Translations under genes and position numbers: made by a program | The notes under the pieces: model-generated | Databases searched by the model: none | What the model saw: the letters and a program-made list of their open reading frames with translations, nothing else | What the model was told of the DNA's origin: nothing | Assembly (NCBI RefSeq): GCF_011578285.1 | Contig: NZ_CP049916.1 | Location: 1,612,001 to 1,676,000, forward strand | From: Acinetobacter lanii | GTDB taxonomy: Bacteria; Pseudomonadota; Gammaproteobacteria; Pseudomonadales; Moraxellaceae | DNA length: 64,000 nucleotides | Direction of reading: 5' to 3' | Part shown: in pieces, positions 36,318 through 45,168 of the stretch | Numbering within the stretch: the first letter of the stretch is position 1 | Layout of the letters: each line of letters begins with the position of its first letter

Positions 36318-37487
36318 ATGTACACAGCTGAATTATTGAATGAAGCGCGCAATTTTATGTTTCGCTTACTCAAAAATGTCTTTGAGCACGGAGGCTCAGA
36401 TCTGTTTATTTCTGCAGATTTTCCACCGAGTATGAAGCATCAAGGCATGATGAAGCCTTTAAGTTCTCAAGCCTTAACCGGTGAAAAAACCAGACTGTTT
36501 GCTTACAGCCTGATGAATGATAAGCAACGTGACGAATTCGAACGAGAACTTGAGTGTAACTTTGCAATCAGCATTCCAGAAGTTTCACGCTTCCGGATCA
36601 ATGTGTTTCAACAACAGCTCAATGTCGGCATGGTGATTCGAACCATTACATCTGAAATTCCAACCTTCAGTAAACTGAAACTTCCAGCATCGTTAAAAGA
36701 TGTAATTATGGAAAAACGCGGTCTAATTTTGGTGGTTGGGGGAACCGGTTCAGGTAAATCGACTTCATTGGCGGCAATGATTGATCATCGTAATGAAAAC
36801 TCAGCAGGGCATATCATTACTGTTGAAGATCCTGTGGAATATGTACATAAACATAAAAAGTCGATGGTGACGCATCGTGAAGTGGGTGTGGATTGTCACA
36901 ATTGGCACAATGCACTCAAGAACACCTTACGCCAAGCACCTGACGTGATTTTGATTGGTGAGATTCGTGATACCGAAACTATGGAACATGCCATCGCATT
37001 TGCTGAAACTGGACACCTTTGTCTAGGCACATTGCATGCCAATAATGCCAATCAAACCCTGGATCGCATTATTAACTTTTTCCCTGAAGAACGTCGCAAC
37101 CAATTGTTAATGGATTTATCTTCCAATATGAAAGCGATTATTTCTCAGCGACTGATTCGTACCGAAGATGGCAATGGCCGTCGTGCCGCAGTGGAAATTA
37201 TGCTGAATACACCTTTAGTGTCGGATGTGATTTTAAAAGGGAATTTCCATGAGCTGAAAGAGATCATGACCAAATCACGTGAATTGGGTATGCAGACTTT
37301 CGACCAAGCGCTTTTTGATTTATATAATGAAGGTGCCATCAGTTACGATGAGGCTATTCGTAATGCAGACTCTATGAATGAACTGCGTTTAAAAATCAAA
37401 CTGAATAGTACCCGTAAAAATGAGCATTCAGCAAAGAGTAATAGTTCTTTTAGTATGTTTGATGATGATATTGGGCAAGAAGCATAA
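36318..37487 (+). CDS. pilU: PilT/PilU-family retraction ATPase (PilU type)
   Basis: 389 residues from the ATG at 36318 (GGGG nine bases upstream); the ATG at 36306 lacks a site. N-terminal GGSDLFISADFPPSMKHQG precedes a RecA-like core: Walker A VVGGTGSGKSTS, Asp box TVEDPVEYVH, Walker B VILIGEIRDTET and His box LGTLHANNANQ. The long tail after DEAIRNADS is typical of PilU rather than PilT. It assists type IV pilus retraction. A pilT gene is not adjacent, so it might be a separate paralogue. Confidence 0.85.
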   Translation: MYTAELLNEARNFMFRLLKNVFEHGGSDLFISADFPPSMKHQGMMKPLSSQALTGEKTRLFAYSLMNDKQRDEFERELECNFAISIPEVSRFRINVFQQQLNVGMVIRTITSEIPTFSKLKLPASLKDVIMEKRGLILVVGGTGSGKSTSLAAMIDHRNENSAGHIITVEDPVEYVHKHKKSMVTHREVGVDCHNWHNALKNTLRQAPDVILIGEIRDTETMEHAIAFAETGHLCLGTLHANNANQTLDRIINFFPEERRNQLLMDLSSNMKAIISQRLIRTEDGNGRRAAVEIMLNTPLVSDVILKGNFHELKEIMTKSRELGMQTFDQALFDLYNEGAISYDEAIRNADSMNELRLKIKLNSTRKNEHSAKSNSSFSMFDDDIGQEA

Positions 37488-37514
37488 TTTTTTATATCTC
37501 TGCCTAAAAAACGT

Positions 37515-37544
37515 AAAAAAATCAGCCATTGGGCTGATTTTTTT
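37515..37544. terminator. Bidirectional terminator
   Basis: AAAAAATCAGCC, loop ATTG, GGCTGATTTTTTT between the convergent pilU and gcvH genes. Confidence 0.88.
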
Positions 37545-37576
37545 ATAACACATCTATAAAACCAAGCCTTTAAAAC

Positions 37577-37951
37577 TTAAAGACCTGCTTCATAGTCTGC
37601 ACTTGAAAGTAATTTTTCAACATCTGCAATATTGTCCGCTTTGATTTTATAAATCCAGCCTTTGCCATATGGCTCGTCATTGACGAAATCAGGATCATCT
37701 TCAAGATTTTCATTGATTTCAACCACTACGCCTGAAATTGGGGCATGAATATCAGACGCGGTTTTGACCGATTCAACCACACCGACTGCTTCACCCGCAG
37801 TGAGTTGACGACCAACTTCTGGTGCTTCGACATAGACCAAATCGCCCAAAGCATCTTGTGCATGGTCCGAAATACCCGTAATCACAAGGTCACCCTCAAT
37901 TTTTACCCATTCGTGTGTCGTGGCATATTTCAGCGTTGAAGGATGATTCAT
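37577..37951 (-). CDS. gcvH: Glycine cleavage system H protein
   Basis: 124 residues from the ATG at 37951, which has AAGGAG six bases upstream; the ATG at 37978 lies too far ahead. [20 protein letters not shown], then [14 protein letters not shown] and [20 protein letters not shown]; the lysine in ESVKTASD is the lipoylation site. It shuttles the aminomethyl group between the P and T proteins. gcvT and gcvP are not beside it, so the operon is split. Confidence 0.93.
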   Translation of the reverse strand: MNHPSTLKYATTHEWVKIEGDLVITGISDHAQDALGDLVYVEAPEVGRQLTAGEAVGVVESVKTASDIHAPISGVVVEINENLEDDPDFVNDEPYGKGWIYKIKADNIADVEKLLSSADYEAGL

Positions 37952-38037
37952 CCTGACTCCTTGATTCAAATGTTTCAAAATAACGTTTTTTCAGTGTTAT
38001 ACAGGTTTTTTGAAAAAAACGAAAGTTGAATTGTTTT

Positions 38038-39069
38038 TTATAAATATGGATCTTTACGCCAACTGCTTGGACTACGCCCACTCCAACGTTTAAAGGCTCG
38101 GCTGAAATTGGCGACATCGGAATAACCTAATTCATCGGCAATTTGTTCAAGGCTATAATCGGTACGGGACAGCAGCGAAGTCGCATGTCGGTAACGCACT
38201 TCATCGACTAAAGTTGAAAAGGAGGTGCCTTCAGCAGCAAGCTGTCTTTTTAAGGTGCGATCCGACATATGTAATCGATCTGCGACATGTTCAATGCTGA
38301 GATAGTGTTGCTCCGAATGGGTCAAAATATCACGCACACGCATCGAAATACGACGGCGCTCACCCAATTCAGACAGTTCTGCTTCACATTGATTAATTGC
38401 AATTTGACTGGCAATCGGGTCAGCATTGACCATTTTTAAACTCAGATATTTTTTATCAAAACTGGCCAAAAAATGGGTTTGATCAAAATGCACCGTATGC
38501 TGGGATGACATGCGCGCCAAATATTTTTCAAAGCCTTCAGGTTTTGGAAAATCAAAATTAATTTCACCTTGTAAATCATCAATCCCAGTTAAGGCTTTGG
38601 CCATGGTCATTACACCAAAGGTCAGTGCCATTACAATTTCAGTGCGGAGTGGTTCGATATCAATATCGCATTGTAATTGCAATGAAACTTGTTCAGTGAA
38701 TGTAGAAAAATGAAATTGTAAAAAGGGCATCCGCAGTTGAATAAAGCGATTGGCTAAAATCAAGGCATCCATAATTTCATTCGAGGTCATGATGGCATAG
38801 CCAATAAACCCATGAATGGAAATGCGCATTTGATTGCCCAAATGGTAGCCCAATGAACTTTCACCGGTCATTTTACGTGCCAAGATAATCATCTCATTGG
38901 CCGTGTTCAGGGGAATACGAAATTCAGGATCGGCAAGTTGTTCGGGGGTGTAATGAAATGGGGCAAAAAGAGATTCTGCGCTATAGCCCCAACGTGAAAC
39001 AACGTCTAGTAACAAAAGTCCATATACACCTGGAATGCCTAAATCTGGGCGAACTGAGCCTATTTTCAT
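38038..39069 (-). CDS. AraC-family transcriptional regulator
   Basis: 343 residues from the ATG at 39069; the GTG at 39087 is an alternative. The N-terminal part is the arabinose-binding-like domain of the OruR/ArgR-type AraC group (GVYGLLLLDVVSRWGYSAES, ALTFGVMTMAKALTG). The C-terminal double HTH is clear: IEHVADRLHMSDRTLKRQLA, then LEQIADELGYSDVANFSRAF and KRWSGRSPSSWR. The effector and targets are unknown. It lies near, but not overlapping, the MaoC/ABC genes on the same strand. Confidence 0.88.
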   Translation of the reverse strand: MKIGSVRPDLGIPGVYGLLLLDVVSRWGYSAESLFAPFHYTPEQLADPEFRIPLNTANEMIILARKMTGESSLGYHLGNQMRISIHGFIGYAIMTSNEIMDALILANRFIQLRMPFLQFHFSTFTEQVSLQLQCDIDIEPLRTEIVMALTFGVMTMAKALTGIDDLQGEINFDFPKPEGFEKYLARMSSQHTVHFDQTHFLASFDKKYLSLKMVNADPIASQIAINQCEAELSELGERRRISMRVRDILTHSEQHYLSIEHVADRLHMSDRTLKRQLAAEGTSFSTLVDEVRYRHATSLLSRTDYSLEQIADELGYSDVANFSRAFKRWSGRSPSSWRKDPYL

Positions 39070-39162
39070 GTGCGATCCATTGCTCACAATTATTTTAATT
39101 TTCTAAAAATTGATATTGGCATAAAACTTGATTTAAATCAGTTAAATTGTCTGACAAGGCTT

Positions 39163-39618
39163 TTAGCCTTGTCCTGATGCAAATTCACGTTTAAACACCA
39201 CGATTTTAGTGGTGGATAATAACAACACATCACCGACTTGGTTTCGCGCTTGGGTCACATAGGTCACAATGGCACGATCATTCTTGGTTTTCGACGGCGT
39301 AATTGCCACAATTTCAACTTCGACATGAATACGGTCACCCACACGTGCGGGACGTGGCCAGCGCAGACTCGACTCTGAGCCAATTAAACCACCCGCCACA
39401 GGGAAACATTCGGTCCAAAGACGCATGGTCACGGCAGATGTATGCCAACCGCTGGCTGCAATACCTTGAAAAATCGGATGATCTTTGGCTTTTTCTTCAT
39501 CGGTATGGAAAACTTGTGGATCATACTTATTGGCGAAATCTTTGATTTCTTCTAAAGTCATTTCGTATTCACGACTTTTAAACTGATCGCCAATTTTTAA
39601 ATCTTCAAGATATAACAT
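39163..39618 (-). CDS. MaoC-family dehydratase
   Basis: 151 residues, hot-dog fold. FANKYDPQVFHTDEEKAKDH and PIFQGIAASGWHTSAVTMRL carry the Asp/His hydratase site. RWPRPARVGDRIHVEVEI matches the MaoC domain. It begins 1 bp after the stop of the ABC exporter gene, so the two form one operon. It probably hydrates a trans-2-enoyl-CoA. A hairpin (GACAAGGC...GCCTTGTC, 39153-39173) overlaps its stop codon. Confidence 0.88.
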   Translation of the reverse strand: MLYLEDLKIGDQFKSREYEMTLEEIKDFANKYDPQVFHTDEEKAKDHPIFQGIAASGWHTSAVTMRLWTECFPVAGGLIGSESSLRWPRPARVGDRIHVEVEIVAITPSKTKNDRAIVTYVTQARNQVGDVLLLSTTKIVVFKREFASGQG

Positions 39619-39619
39619 T

Positions 39620-41470
39620 CTATTCGTCTTCCTTTTCTTGCACTTTTTGTTCTACTAAAAAACCGCCGGTTTGTCTTTGCCACAGTTGTGCATAGATTCC
39701 GTTTTGAGCAATCAATTGCTCATGGGTGCCTTGCTCAGCAATATCCCCTTGATCTAAAACGATTAAGCGGTCCATTTGTGCAATTGTAGATAAACGATGC
39801 GCAATTGCAATCACTGTTTTGCCTTGCATCAAATCATCAAGGCTGGATTGAATTGCAGCTTCCACTTCAGAGTCTAAAGCACTGGTGGCTTCATCCAAGA
39901 CCAAAATAGGCGCATCTTTTAAAAACACTCGTGCAATGGCAATACGCTGACGTTGCCCCCCTGACAGTTTCACCCCACGCTCACCGACATAAGCATCATA
40001 GCCGGTACGACCGCGTAAATCGGTGAGTTGCGGAATAAATTCCTCAGCTTTGGCTTTACGCACCGCTTCAAACATTTCTTCATCAGACGCTTCAGGGCGA
40101 CCATATTTAATATTTTCAGCCACGGTACGATGTAATAAAGAGGTGTCTTGTGTAACTAAGGCAATATTTTTTCTGAGACTGTCTTGAGTGACGTCCTGAA
40201 TATCTTGCTGATCGATTTTAATCTGACCTTGATTGAGTCGATAAAAATTAAGAAGCAGTTGAATCAGTGTCGATTTCCCTGCACCTGAACGCCCCACGAT
40301 CCCGATCTTTTCACCCGGTTTGATGGTGAGATTAAAATGATTAATGACATTTTTGTCGTTGTAAGCGAAACACACATCGCAGAATTCAATTTCACCACTT
40401 TTGATTTTTAAAACAGTGGCATTTTCTTTGTCTTGAATATTAAGCGGTTTACCGAGCGTCGACATGCCATCTTGAATGGTACCGATATTTTCAAACAAGG
40501 CCGAGGTTTGCCACATCATAAAAGCAGCCATACTGTTCAGTTTTAAAATCATCGCTGTGGTGGCTGCAATCACTCCAATCTGTGCTTGACCTTGTAACCA
40601 CAACCAAACTGCAGTCCCTAAAACCCCAAAAAATAAAACCGCAGTGAGCAGGTTGGTACACACTTCGTAAGATGTGCCCAAACGCATTTGAGCAAACACC
40701 GTACGCATAAAGTTTTGCATTGACTCTTTGGCATATTGGCTTTCACGACCAGCATGTGCAAACAGTTTTACCGTTTGAATGTTGGTATAAGCATCTGTTA
40801 CACGACCGGTCATTACCGCACGGGCATCTGCTTGTGCTTTCGAAACTTTTCCTAAACGTGGAATAAAGAACAGAGCAGCACTGACGAATAAAATCAGCCA
40901 TAAAAATAACGGGACGAGCAGAATAGGGGAAACATTCCCCAATACCACACTGATGGTAATGAAATAGATAATCACATAGGTGACCATGTCACCCAAAATC
41001 ACCCAAAACTCACGCACAGCAAGTGCAGTTTGCATGACTTTGGCAGATAAACGTCCTGCAAAGTCATTGTGGAAAAAATCCAGTCCTTGCAATAATAGTA
41101 GATTGTGAAAGCGCCAACGCAGTCGCATTGGGAAACTACTAAACAAGATTTGATGGCGTATAATCGACTGTAAACTTGAAAATAAAATATTGCCCAATAA
41201 AAAGAAGCTGAGCATCAACAGATTGTTTTTATGTTGTTCTAAAAAAGTCTCAGGTGTAGACTGGGTCAACCAATCCACCAAATGACCAATTTGAGAAAAG
41301 AAAATTGCTTCAAAACTGGCGGTCGCAGCGGTGAATAAAACCAACAACAGTAAATATCTTTTAACGCCAGATGCAGCTTGCCAAACAAAAGCAAAAAATG
41401 TTTTGGGCAAGGGTTCGTTTAAGCCTTGGGTGGGATAGGGATCAACCAATCTTTCAAACCATTGCAACAT
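39620..41470 (-). CDS. ABC exporter, fused membrane and ATPase domains
   Basis: 616 residues. Six membrane helices in the first 330 residues precede the nucleotide-binding domain. It has Walker A GRSGAGKSTLIQ, signature KLSGGQRQRIAIAR, Walker B ILVLDEATSALD and the H-loop IAHRLST. It belongs to the MsbA/multidrug half-transporter class and should act as a homodimer. The coupled MaoC gene hints at a lipid-related substrate, but that is only inference. Confidence 0.9.
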   Translation of the reverse strand: MLQWFERLVDPYPTQGLNEPLPKTFFAFVWQAASGVKRYLLLLVLFTAATASFEAIFFSQIGHLVDWLTQSTPETFLEQHKNNLLMLSFFLLGNILFSSLQSIIRHQILFSSFPMRLRWRFHNLLLLQGLDFFHNDFAGRLSAKVMQTALAVREFWVILGDMVTYVIIYFITISVVLGNVSPILLVPLFLWLILFVSAALFFIPRLGKVSKAQADARAVMTGRVTDAYTNIQTVKLFAHAGRESQYAKESMQNFMRTVFAQMRLGTSYEVCTNLLTAVLFFGVLGTAVWLWLQGQAQIGVIAATTAMILKLNSMAAFMMWQTSALFENIGTIQDGMSTLGKPLNIQDKENATVLKIKSGEIEFCDVCFAYNDKNVINHFNLTIKPGEKIGIVGRSGAGKSTLIQLLLNFYRLNQGQIKIDQQDIQDVTQDSLRKNIALVTQDTSLLHRTVAENIKYGRPEASDEEMFEAVRKAKAEEFIPQLTDLRGRTGYDAYVGERGVKLSGGQRQRIAIARVFLKDAPILVLDEATSALDSEVEAAIQSSLDDLMQGKTVIAIAHRLSTIAQMDRLIVLDQGDIAEQGTHEQLIAQNGIYAQLWQRQTGGFLVEQKVQEKEDE

Positions 41471-41963
41471 TTATGATCTCGATATGCTTAATTTTCATAA
41501 GCTCGAGTGTACTGTGAAATGGGGTTTAAGTAAAAATTTATGCGCGCTGGTCGATGGGATTTGTACTATTATTTTTCAGCGTTTTCTAACCATTATTAAC
41601 TCAGTGATTGGCTATTGATTTAGCTTTGAGCGTTTAAAGATTATGTAGGGTGAACATGAATCAATCATAATCAATGGTGTTCTTTCAAAAAAGAAAAATT
41701 GATCGTAACAGCATAATCTACATGATCAATGAAATTTCCTTGTCACTGTGGCAGAAGGTCTGGATGAGGTGCGTTAAAGTGAAGAACTTCTGCTTTACGA
41801 AGCACTGCTTCAGATCTTCTGAAAAGAGAGCAAAATTGATGATAAATTTTAATGGGATAAAATGATTTATGAAAGAAGTTCATTAAAAAGGGATAAGTCA
41901 ACTTATCCCTTTTTTTAGTTGTGTCATGCATTTTGGTTTAAACCAACTGCATGACACACGATA
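41471..41963. other. Intergenic region with two large inverted repeats
   Basis: AAAAAGGGATAAGT and ACTTATCCCTTTTT (41886-41917) form a strong bidirectional terminator. Next to it, GTGTCATGCA (41921-41930) and TGCATGACAC (41948-41957) enclose the palindrome TTGGTTTAAACCAA (41933-41946), giving a near-perfect 37-bp hairpin. The frames at 41674-41865 and 41743-41931 look like translated intergenic DNA and are not called. Confidence 0.6.
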
Positions 41964-42863
41964 TTATTGTGTCACTTCAACAGTTAGACCATAAGTATAA
42001 ACATCTGTTGCAGGTTTCTTTGTGGCATCTGGATTTGCTTCAGGGTAACTGGTGGTAATGAGATACACGCCCGGTTCATCAAATTTAACTTCGAATTCAC
42101 CTTTTGCATTGGTTTTAACTGCAGATAGCTCTTTTGTCTGAGCGCCATCAAATTGACCTGCACCTTTAAAGACATCGATTTCTAAATCTTTGACTGCTTT
42201 ACCATTGTTTAATACTTGTGCTTTCAGTGATTCACCTTCATACAATTCGTTTGGATGCGTAATAAATTTCAGTTCAAAGCCTTTGTTGGTTACCGCAGGG
42301 ATTGCGCTTGGTTTTGCTTTGCTAATAAACGTTTCTGCAATCAGGTGATTGGTCACTTCAAGGGTTTGCGCATTGGCAGGGACTTGATCTGACATAATCA
42401 TACGGGGTGGTTGAGCAGGTTTTGCATCTGCAGCTTTCGCTGTTTGTGCTGTTGATTGTTTTGCTTCAGGCTTAGGCGCATTTGCCGCTTGTGGGCGCGC
42501 TGCACGTACACGTAACCAACGACCATCAACCAATGCATATTTACCGCTATTACCTAACGCATCTTGGGTACGAATACGATAAGTACCATCTTTGGGTAAA
42601 TCGAATTCAGCTACACTGAAACGTTTAAGCGATGCCGCAGGATTGATCGTTTTTTGTTGACCATCTGGCTCCGTGATCACATAACTGGTTTTAAAGTTAA
42701 AGCCCGGTGTGAAGAATTTTTCAATGGTCACAGCACTTTGGAAACTTAGATTTTGTGCTGCTTTGGTATCAAACGCTTCTGGCAATACAAATGGGCTCAT
42801 GGTGTGTGCAGACGCCACAACAGGTAATGATGATAACAGTGCTATTTTGAGCCAGCGATTCAT
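41964..42863 (-). CDS. DUF4198 periplasmic protein
   Basis: 299 residues from the ATG at 42863. The signal peptide is MNRWLKIALLSSLPVVASAH, and the mature protein begins HTMSPFVLPEAF, the usual His-led start of DUF4198. An Ala/Pro/Lys-rich linker in the middle (QAANAPKPEAKQSTAQTAKA) precedes an Ig-like end (HPNELYEGESLKAQVLNNGK, GEFEVKFDEPGVYLITTSYP). DUF4198 proteins are linked to metal (Ni, Co, Fe) uptake. It is divergent from the ApbE gene over a Fur box. Confidence 0.85.
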   Translation of the reverse strand: MNRWLKIALLSSLPVVASAHTMSPFVLPEAFDTKAAQNLSFQSAVTIEKFFTPGFNFKTSYVITEPDGQQKTINPAASLKRFSVAEFDLPKDGTYRIRTQDALGNSGKYALVDGRWLRVRAARPQAANAPKPEAKQSTAQTAKAADAKPAQPPRMIMSDQVPANAQTLEVTNHLIAETFISKAKPSAIPAVTNKGFELKFITHPNELYEGESLKAQVLNNGKAVKDLEIDVFKGAGQFDGAQTKELSAVKTNAKGEFEVKFDEPGVYLITTSYPEANPDATKKPATDVYTYGLTVEVTQ

Positions 42864-42914
42864 AATAAGTACATCCAAGTAAAAAAATCGTAATGAATTT
42901 GGTTTAATTTACTT

Positions 42915-42933
42915 GATAACAACTCTCATTATC
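42915..42933. promoter_or_regulatory. Fur box between the DUF4198 and ApbE genes
   Basis: GATAACAACTCTCATTATC matches GATAATGATAATCATTATC at 14 of 19 positions, with both outer half-sites perfect. It sits in the 104-bp divergent region, placed to control both genes. Confidence 0.75.
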
Positions 42934-42967
42934 AATATCATCTTAAAAAATATTTTGGAGCATCGGT

Positions 42968-44545
42968 GTGGCTACAACTGTGAGAAATTTTAATCCTTTG
43001 CGTGTTGCATTTCGACTTTCACCTATCATGATGGCAATTGCACTGATTGCTCCATTTGGCACACAAGCCTCTGAAAATACAAAAAACGTTACCCCGATTG
43101 ATCAAAATCAATTTCCAAGTCATCAATTCCACCGTGATCATGTTCTAGGAACATCTTTAGATGTAGTGATGACGGGTGTTGATAAGCAAGATGCAAAACG
43201 TGCGCTGAATGCAATTGAATCTGAAATTGCTCGTTTAGATCAAATTTTATCGACTTGGCGTGATGACAGTGAAATCTCAGCGTTAAATCAGACTGCAACC
43301 AGCAAACAAAAAGTATCGCCTGAGTTATTTGAAGTGATCGCAGCGTGTGAAAATTGGCGCAACCAGACCTGCGGTGCGTTTGATGGCCGTTTAGGTCAAT
43401 TGATTACGGCTTGGGAAAAATCACAAGGCATTGCCAAAGTCGATGCCGAAACCCGTGCGCAAATCATCAGTCATTTGGATAAAAACCAGATTGAGTTAGA
43501 TGCTGAAACGCAAACCATTCAAAGTAGCTCAAGTGTGAAATTTGCCCCAGATGCTTATGCCAAAGGCTATATCATCGACCGTGCTTTAGCGGCTGCACGT
43601 CAAGCGGTACCTGAACTTGAAGGTGTGCTGATTGATCTTGGTGGCGATATGCGCGTATGGGGCAGTGCGCCACAAAAAGCCACTGCTCAAGCAACGGGTT
43701 GGAACATTGGTGTGCAAGACGCTTTTAATCACTTTGACAATGCTGCACCGAGCCAAGTGCTTAATTTACAAGATCAAGCGGTTGCCTTTAGTGGTAAAGG
43801 CTACCGCAACTTGGCAGGTCAGACGCATTTACTTGACCCTAAAACCGGCGAAGCTTTGCAACAGGTTGAACAATGTGTGGTGGTGGGGACTTGTGCAGCC
43901 GATACCGATGCTTTGGCTACCGCACTGGCAGCCATGTCACCAACCGATGGTTTGGCTTTGGTTGAAGCACTGATAGGTTATGAGTCTCAACTGACCACAG
44001 CGGACGGCGCAATTTATCAAAGTAGCGGTTGGAATAATTTGCTACAATCCGACGCGCCCGCAGAGATGCGTAATGTTGCTAGCTCAAGTGCTGCAAAATG
44101 GCCTGCAGGGTATCAAGCGATTGTGGATGTTGTGATTCCAAAGCTTGATGTTGAGAAATACCGTGCACCTTATGTGAATGTTTGGGTGACCGACAGCGAC
44201 AAAAAATTGGTGCGTACTTTAGCGGTATGGGGCAAGGACGAAAAATGGATCAACACCAACTACGTATGGTGGAGACGCTATGGTCGTCAAATGACCAACC
44301 TTGATGCTGTGGCAAAACCTTCACGCCAACCGGGTCATTATAAGTTGGCTTGGGATGGTAAAGATGACAATGGTAAAGCGGTGAAAGCAGGTCAGTATCA
44401 AATTCATATTGAAACTGCGCGCGAACACGGCGACCATTCTTATCAAACCATGAATCTTGATGTGAAAGCCAAAGCAATTCATCAGGCTTTAGCGGCACAA
44501 AAAGAAATTGGTGCGATTAAACTTAACTTCCAAAAAGTGAATTAA
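42968..44545 (+). CDS. ApbE flavin transferase fused to DUF2271
   Basis: 525 residues. GTG start with GGAG upstream. The signal peptide (PIMMAIALIAPFGTQAS) is followed by an ApbE domain to about residue 350: LDQILSTWRDDSEISALNQ, FAPDAYAKGYIIDRA, GVLIDLGGDMRVWG, HLLDPKTGEAL and CAADTDALATALAAM. A DUF2271 domain follows: YVNVWVTDSDKKLVRTLAVW, PGHYKLAWDGKDDNGK and QIHIETAREHG. ApbE moves FMN from FAD onto a Thr/Ser of partner proteins in the periplasm. In DUF2271 the usual DxxTGAT-type acceptor appears as DAVAKPSRQPG. It is first gene of a three-gene operon. Confidence 0.88.
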   Translation: MATTVRNFNPLRVAFRLSPIMMAIALIAPFGTQASENTKNVTPIDQNQFPSHQFHRDHVLGTSLDVVMTGVDKQDAKRALNAIESEIARLDQILSTWRDDSEISALNQTATSKQKVSPELFEVIAACENWRNQTCGAFDGRLGQLITAWEKSQGIAKVDAETRAQIISHLDKNQIELDAETQTIQSSSSVKFAPDAYAKGYIIDRALAAARQAVPELEGVLIDLGGDMRVWGSAPQKATAQATGWNIGVQDAFNHFDNAAPSQVLNLQDQAVAFSGKGYRNLAGQTHLLDPKTGEALQQVEQCVVVGTCAADTDALATALAAMSPTDGLALVEALIGYESQLTTADGAIYQSSGWNNLLQSDAPAEMRNVASSSAAKWPAGYQAIVDVVIPKLDVEKYRAPYVNVWVTDSDKKLVRTLAVWGKDEKWINTNYVWWRRYGRQMTNLDAVAKPSRQPGHYKLAWDGKDDNGKAVKAGQYQIHIETAREHGDHSYQTMNLDVKAKAIHQALAAQKEIGAIKLNFQKVN

Positions 44546-44564
44546 TTCACTTCGAGATTTGACA

Positions 44565-45155
44565 GTGTACCAACGTCGAGATTTTTACCGCCATGCACGC
44601 TATGTGCATGGTTGGTTGTCTGCATTTGCTTTTCTAACTTTAGTGTTCTTTTCTGTCACGGGTTTATTGCTCAATCATCCTGATTGGTTTGAACCAGCTC
44701 AAGATGAAACCAGTCATGTCATCACATTGCCGAAGGAACTATTAAAATCCATTGAGGGTAAAGAAAACCCAAGCGATGAGATTTTGGACTATGTCCGCTC
44801 AAAACAGGATTTGGTGGGACGTTATAAAAGCAGTGAAGTGATGGATGGCGAGGTGATGATTCACCTTGAAAGTCCTGCCGGTTCTAGCGACGTGTGGGTC
44901 ACACTGGACAATGCTGAAGCAGAAATCACCACCAAACCCGCCTCTACGGTATCGCTGATCAATGAGTTACATCGTGGTAAAAATGCCAGCACAGCATGGA
45001 GTTGGATGATTGATATCTCAGCAGTGCTGATTTTACTGTTGTCGATTGCAGGGTATATTTTATTCCTGAGTATTAAAACCCGTTTGGTGACTCATTTAAC
45101 CCTAACAGCAGTGAGTATTGCGTTACTTCTATTGTTGATTTGGTCTGCAATTTAA
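44565..45155 (+). CDS. PepSY-associated membrane protein
   Basis: 196 residues from GTG 44565 (a TTG at 44559 is also possible). A membrane helix (WLSAFAFLTLVFFSVTGLLL), then a periplasmic PepSY-like part (LHRGKNAST follows), then two helices (WSWMIDISAVLILLLSIAGY and HLTLTAVSIALLLLLIWSAI). The conserved His residues in HGWLSAF and ELHRG would suit haem or quinone-linked electron transfer, as in PiuB-type ferric-siderophore reductases. It lies between the ApbE-DUF2271 and flavoprotein genes. Confidence 0.83.
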   Translation: MYQRRDFYRHARYVHGWLSAFAFLTLVFFSVTGLLLNHPDWFEPAQDETSHVITLPKELLKSIEGKENPSDEILDYVRSKQDLVGRYKSSEVMDGEVMIHLESPAGSSDVWVTLDNAEAEITTKPASTVSLINELHRGKNASTAWSWMIDISAVLILLLSIAGYILFLSIKTRLVTHLTLTAVSIALLLLLIWSAI

Positions 45156-45168
45156 AAGGGTATAGGTC

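Noticed and set aside
41674..41931. Two overlapping small frames between the ABC exporter and DUF4198 genes
   Set aside because: They cross a bidirectional terminator, and one ends in a HPDLLPQ-like string often seen in spurious intergenic translations.
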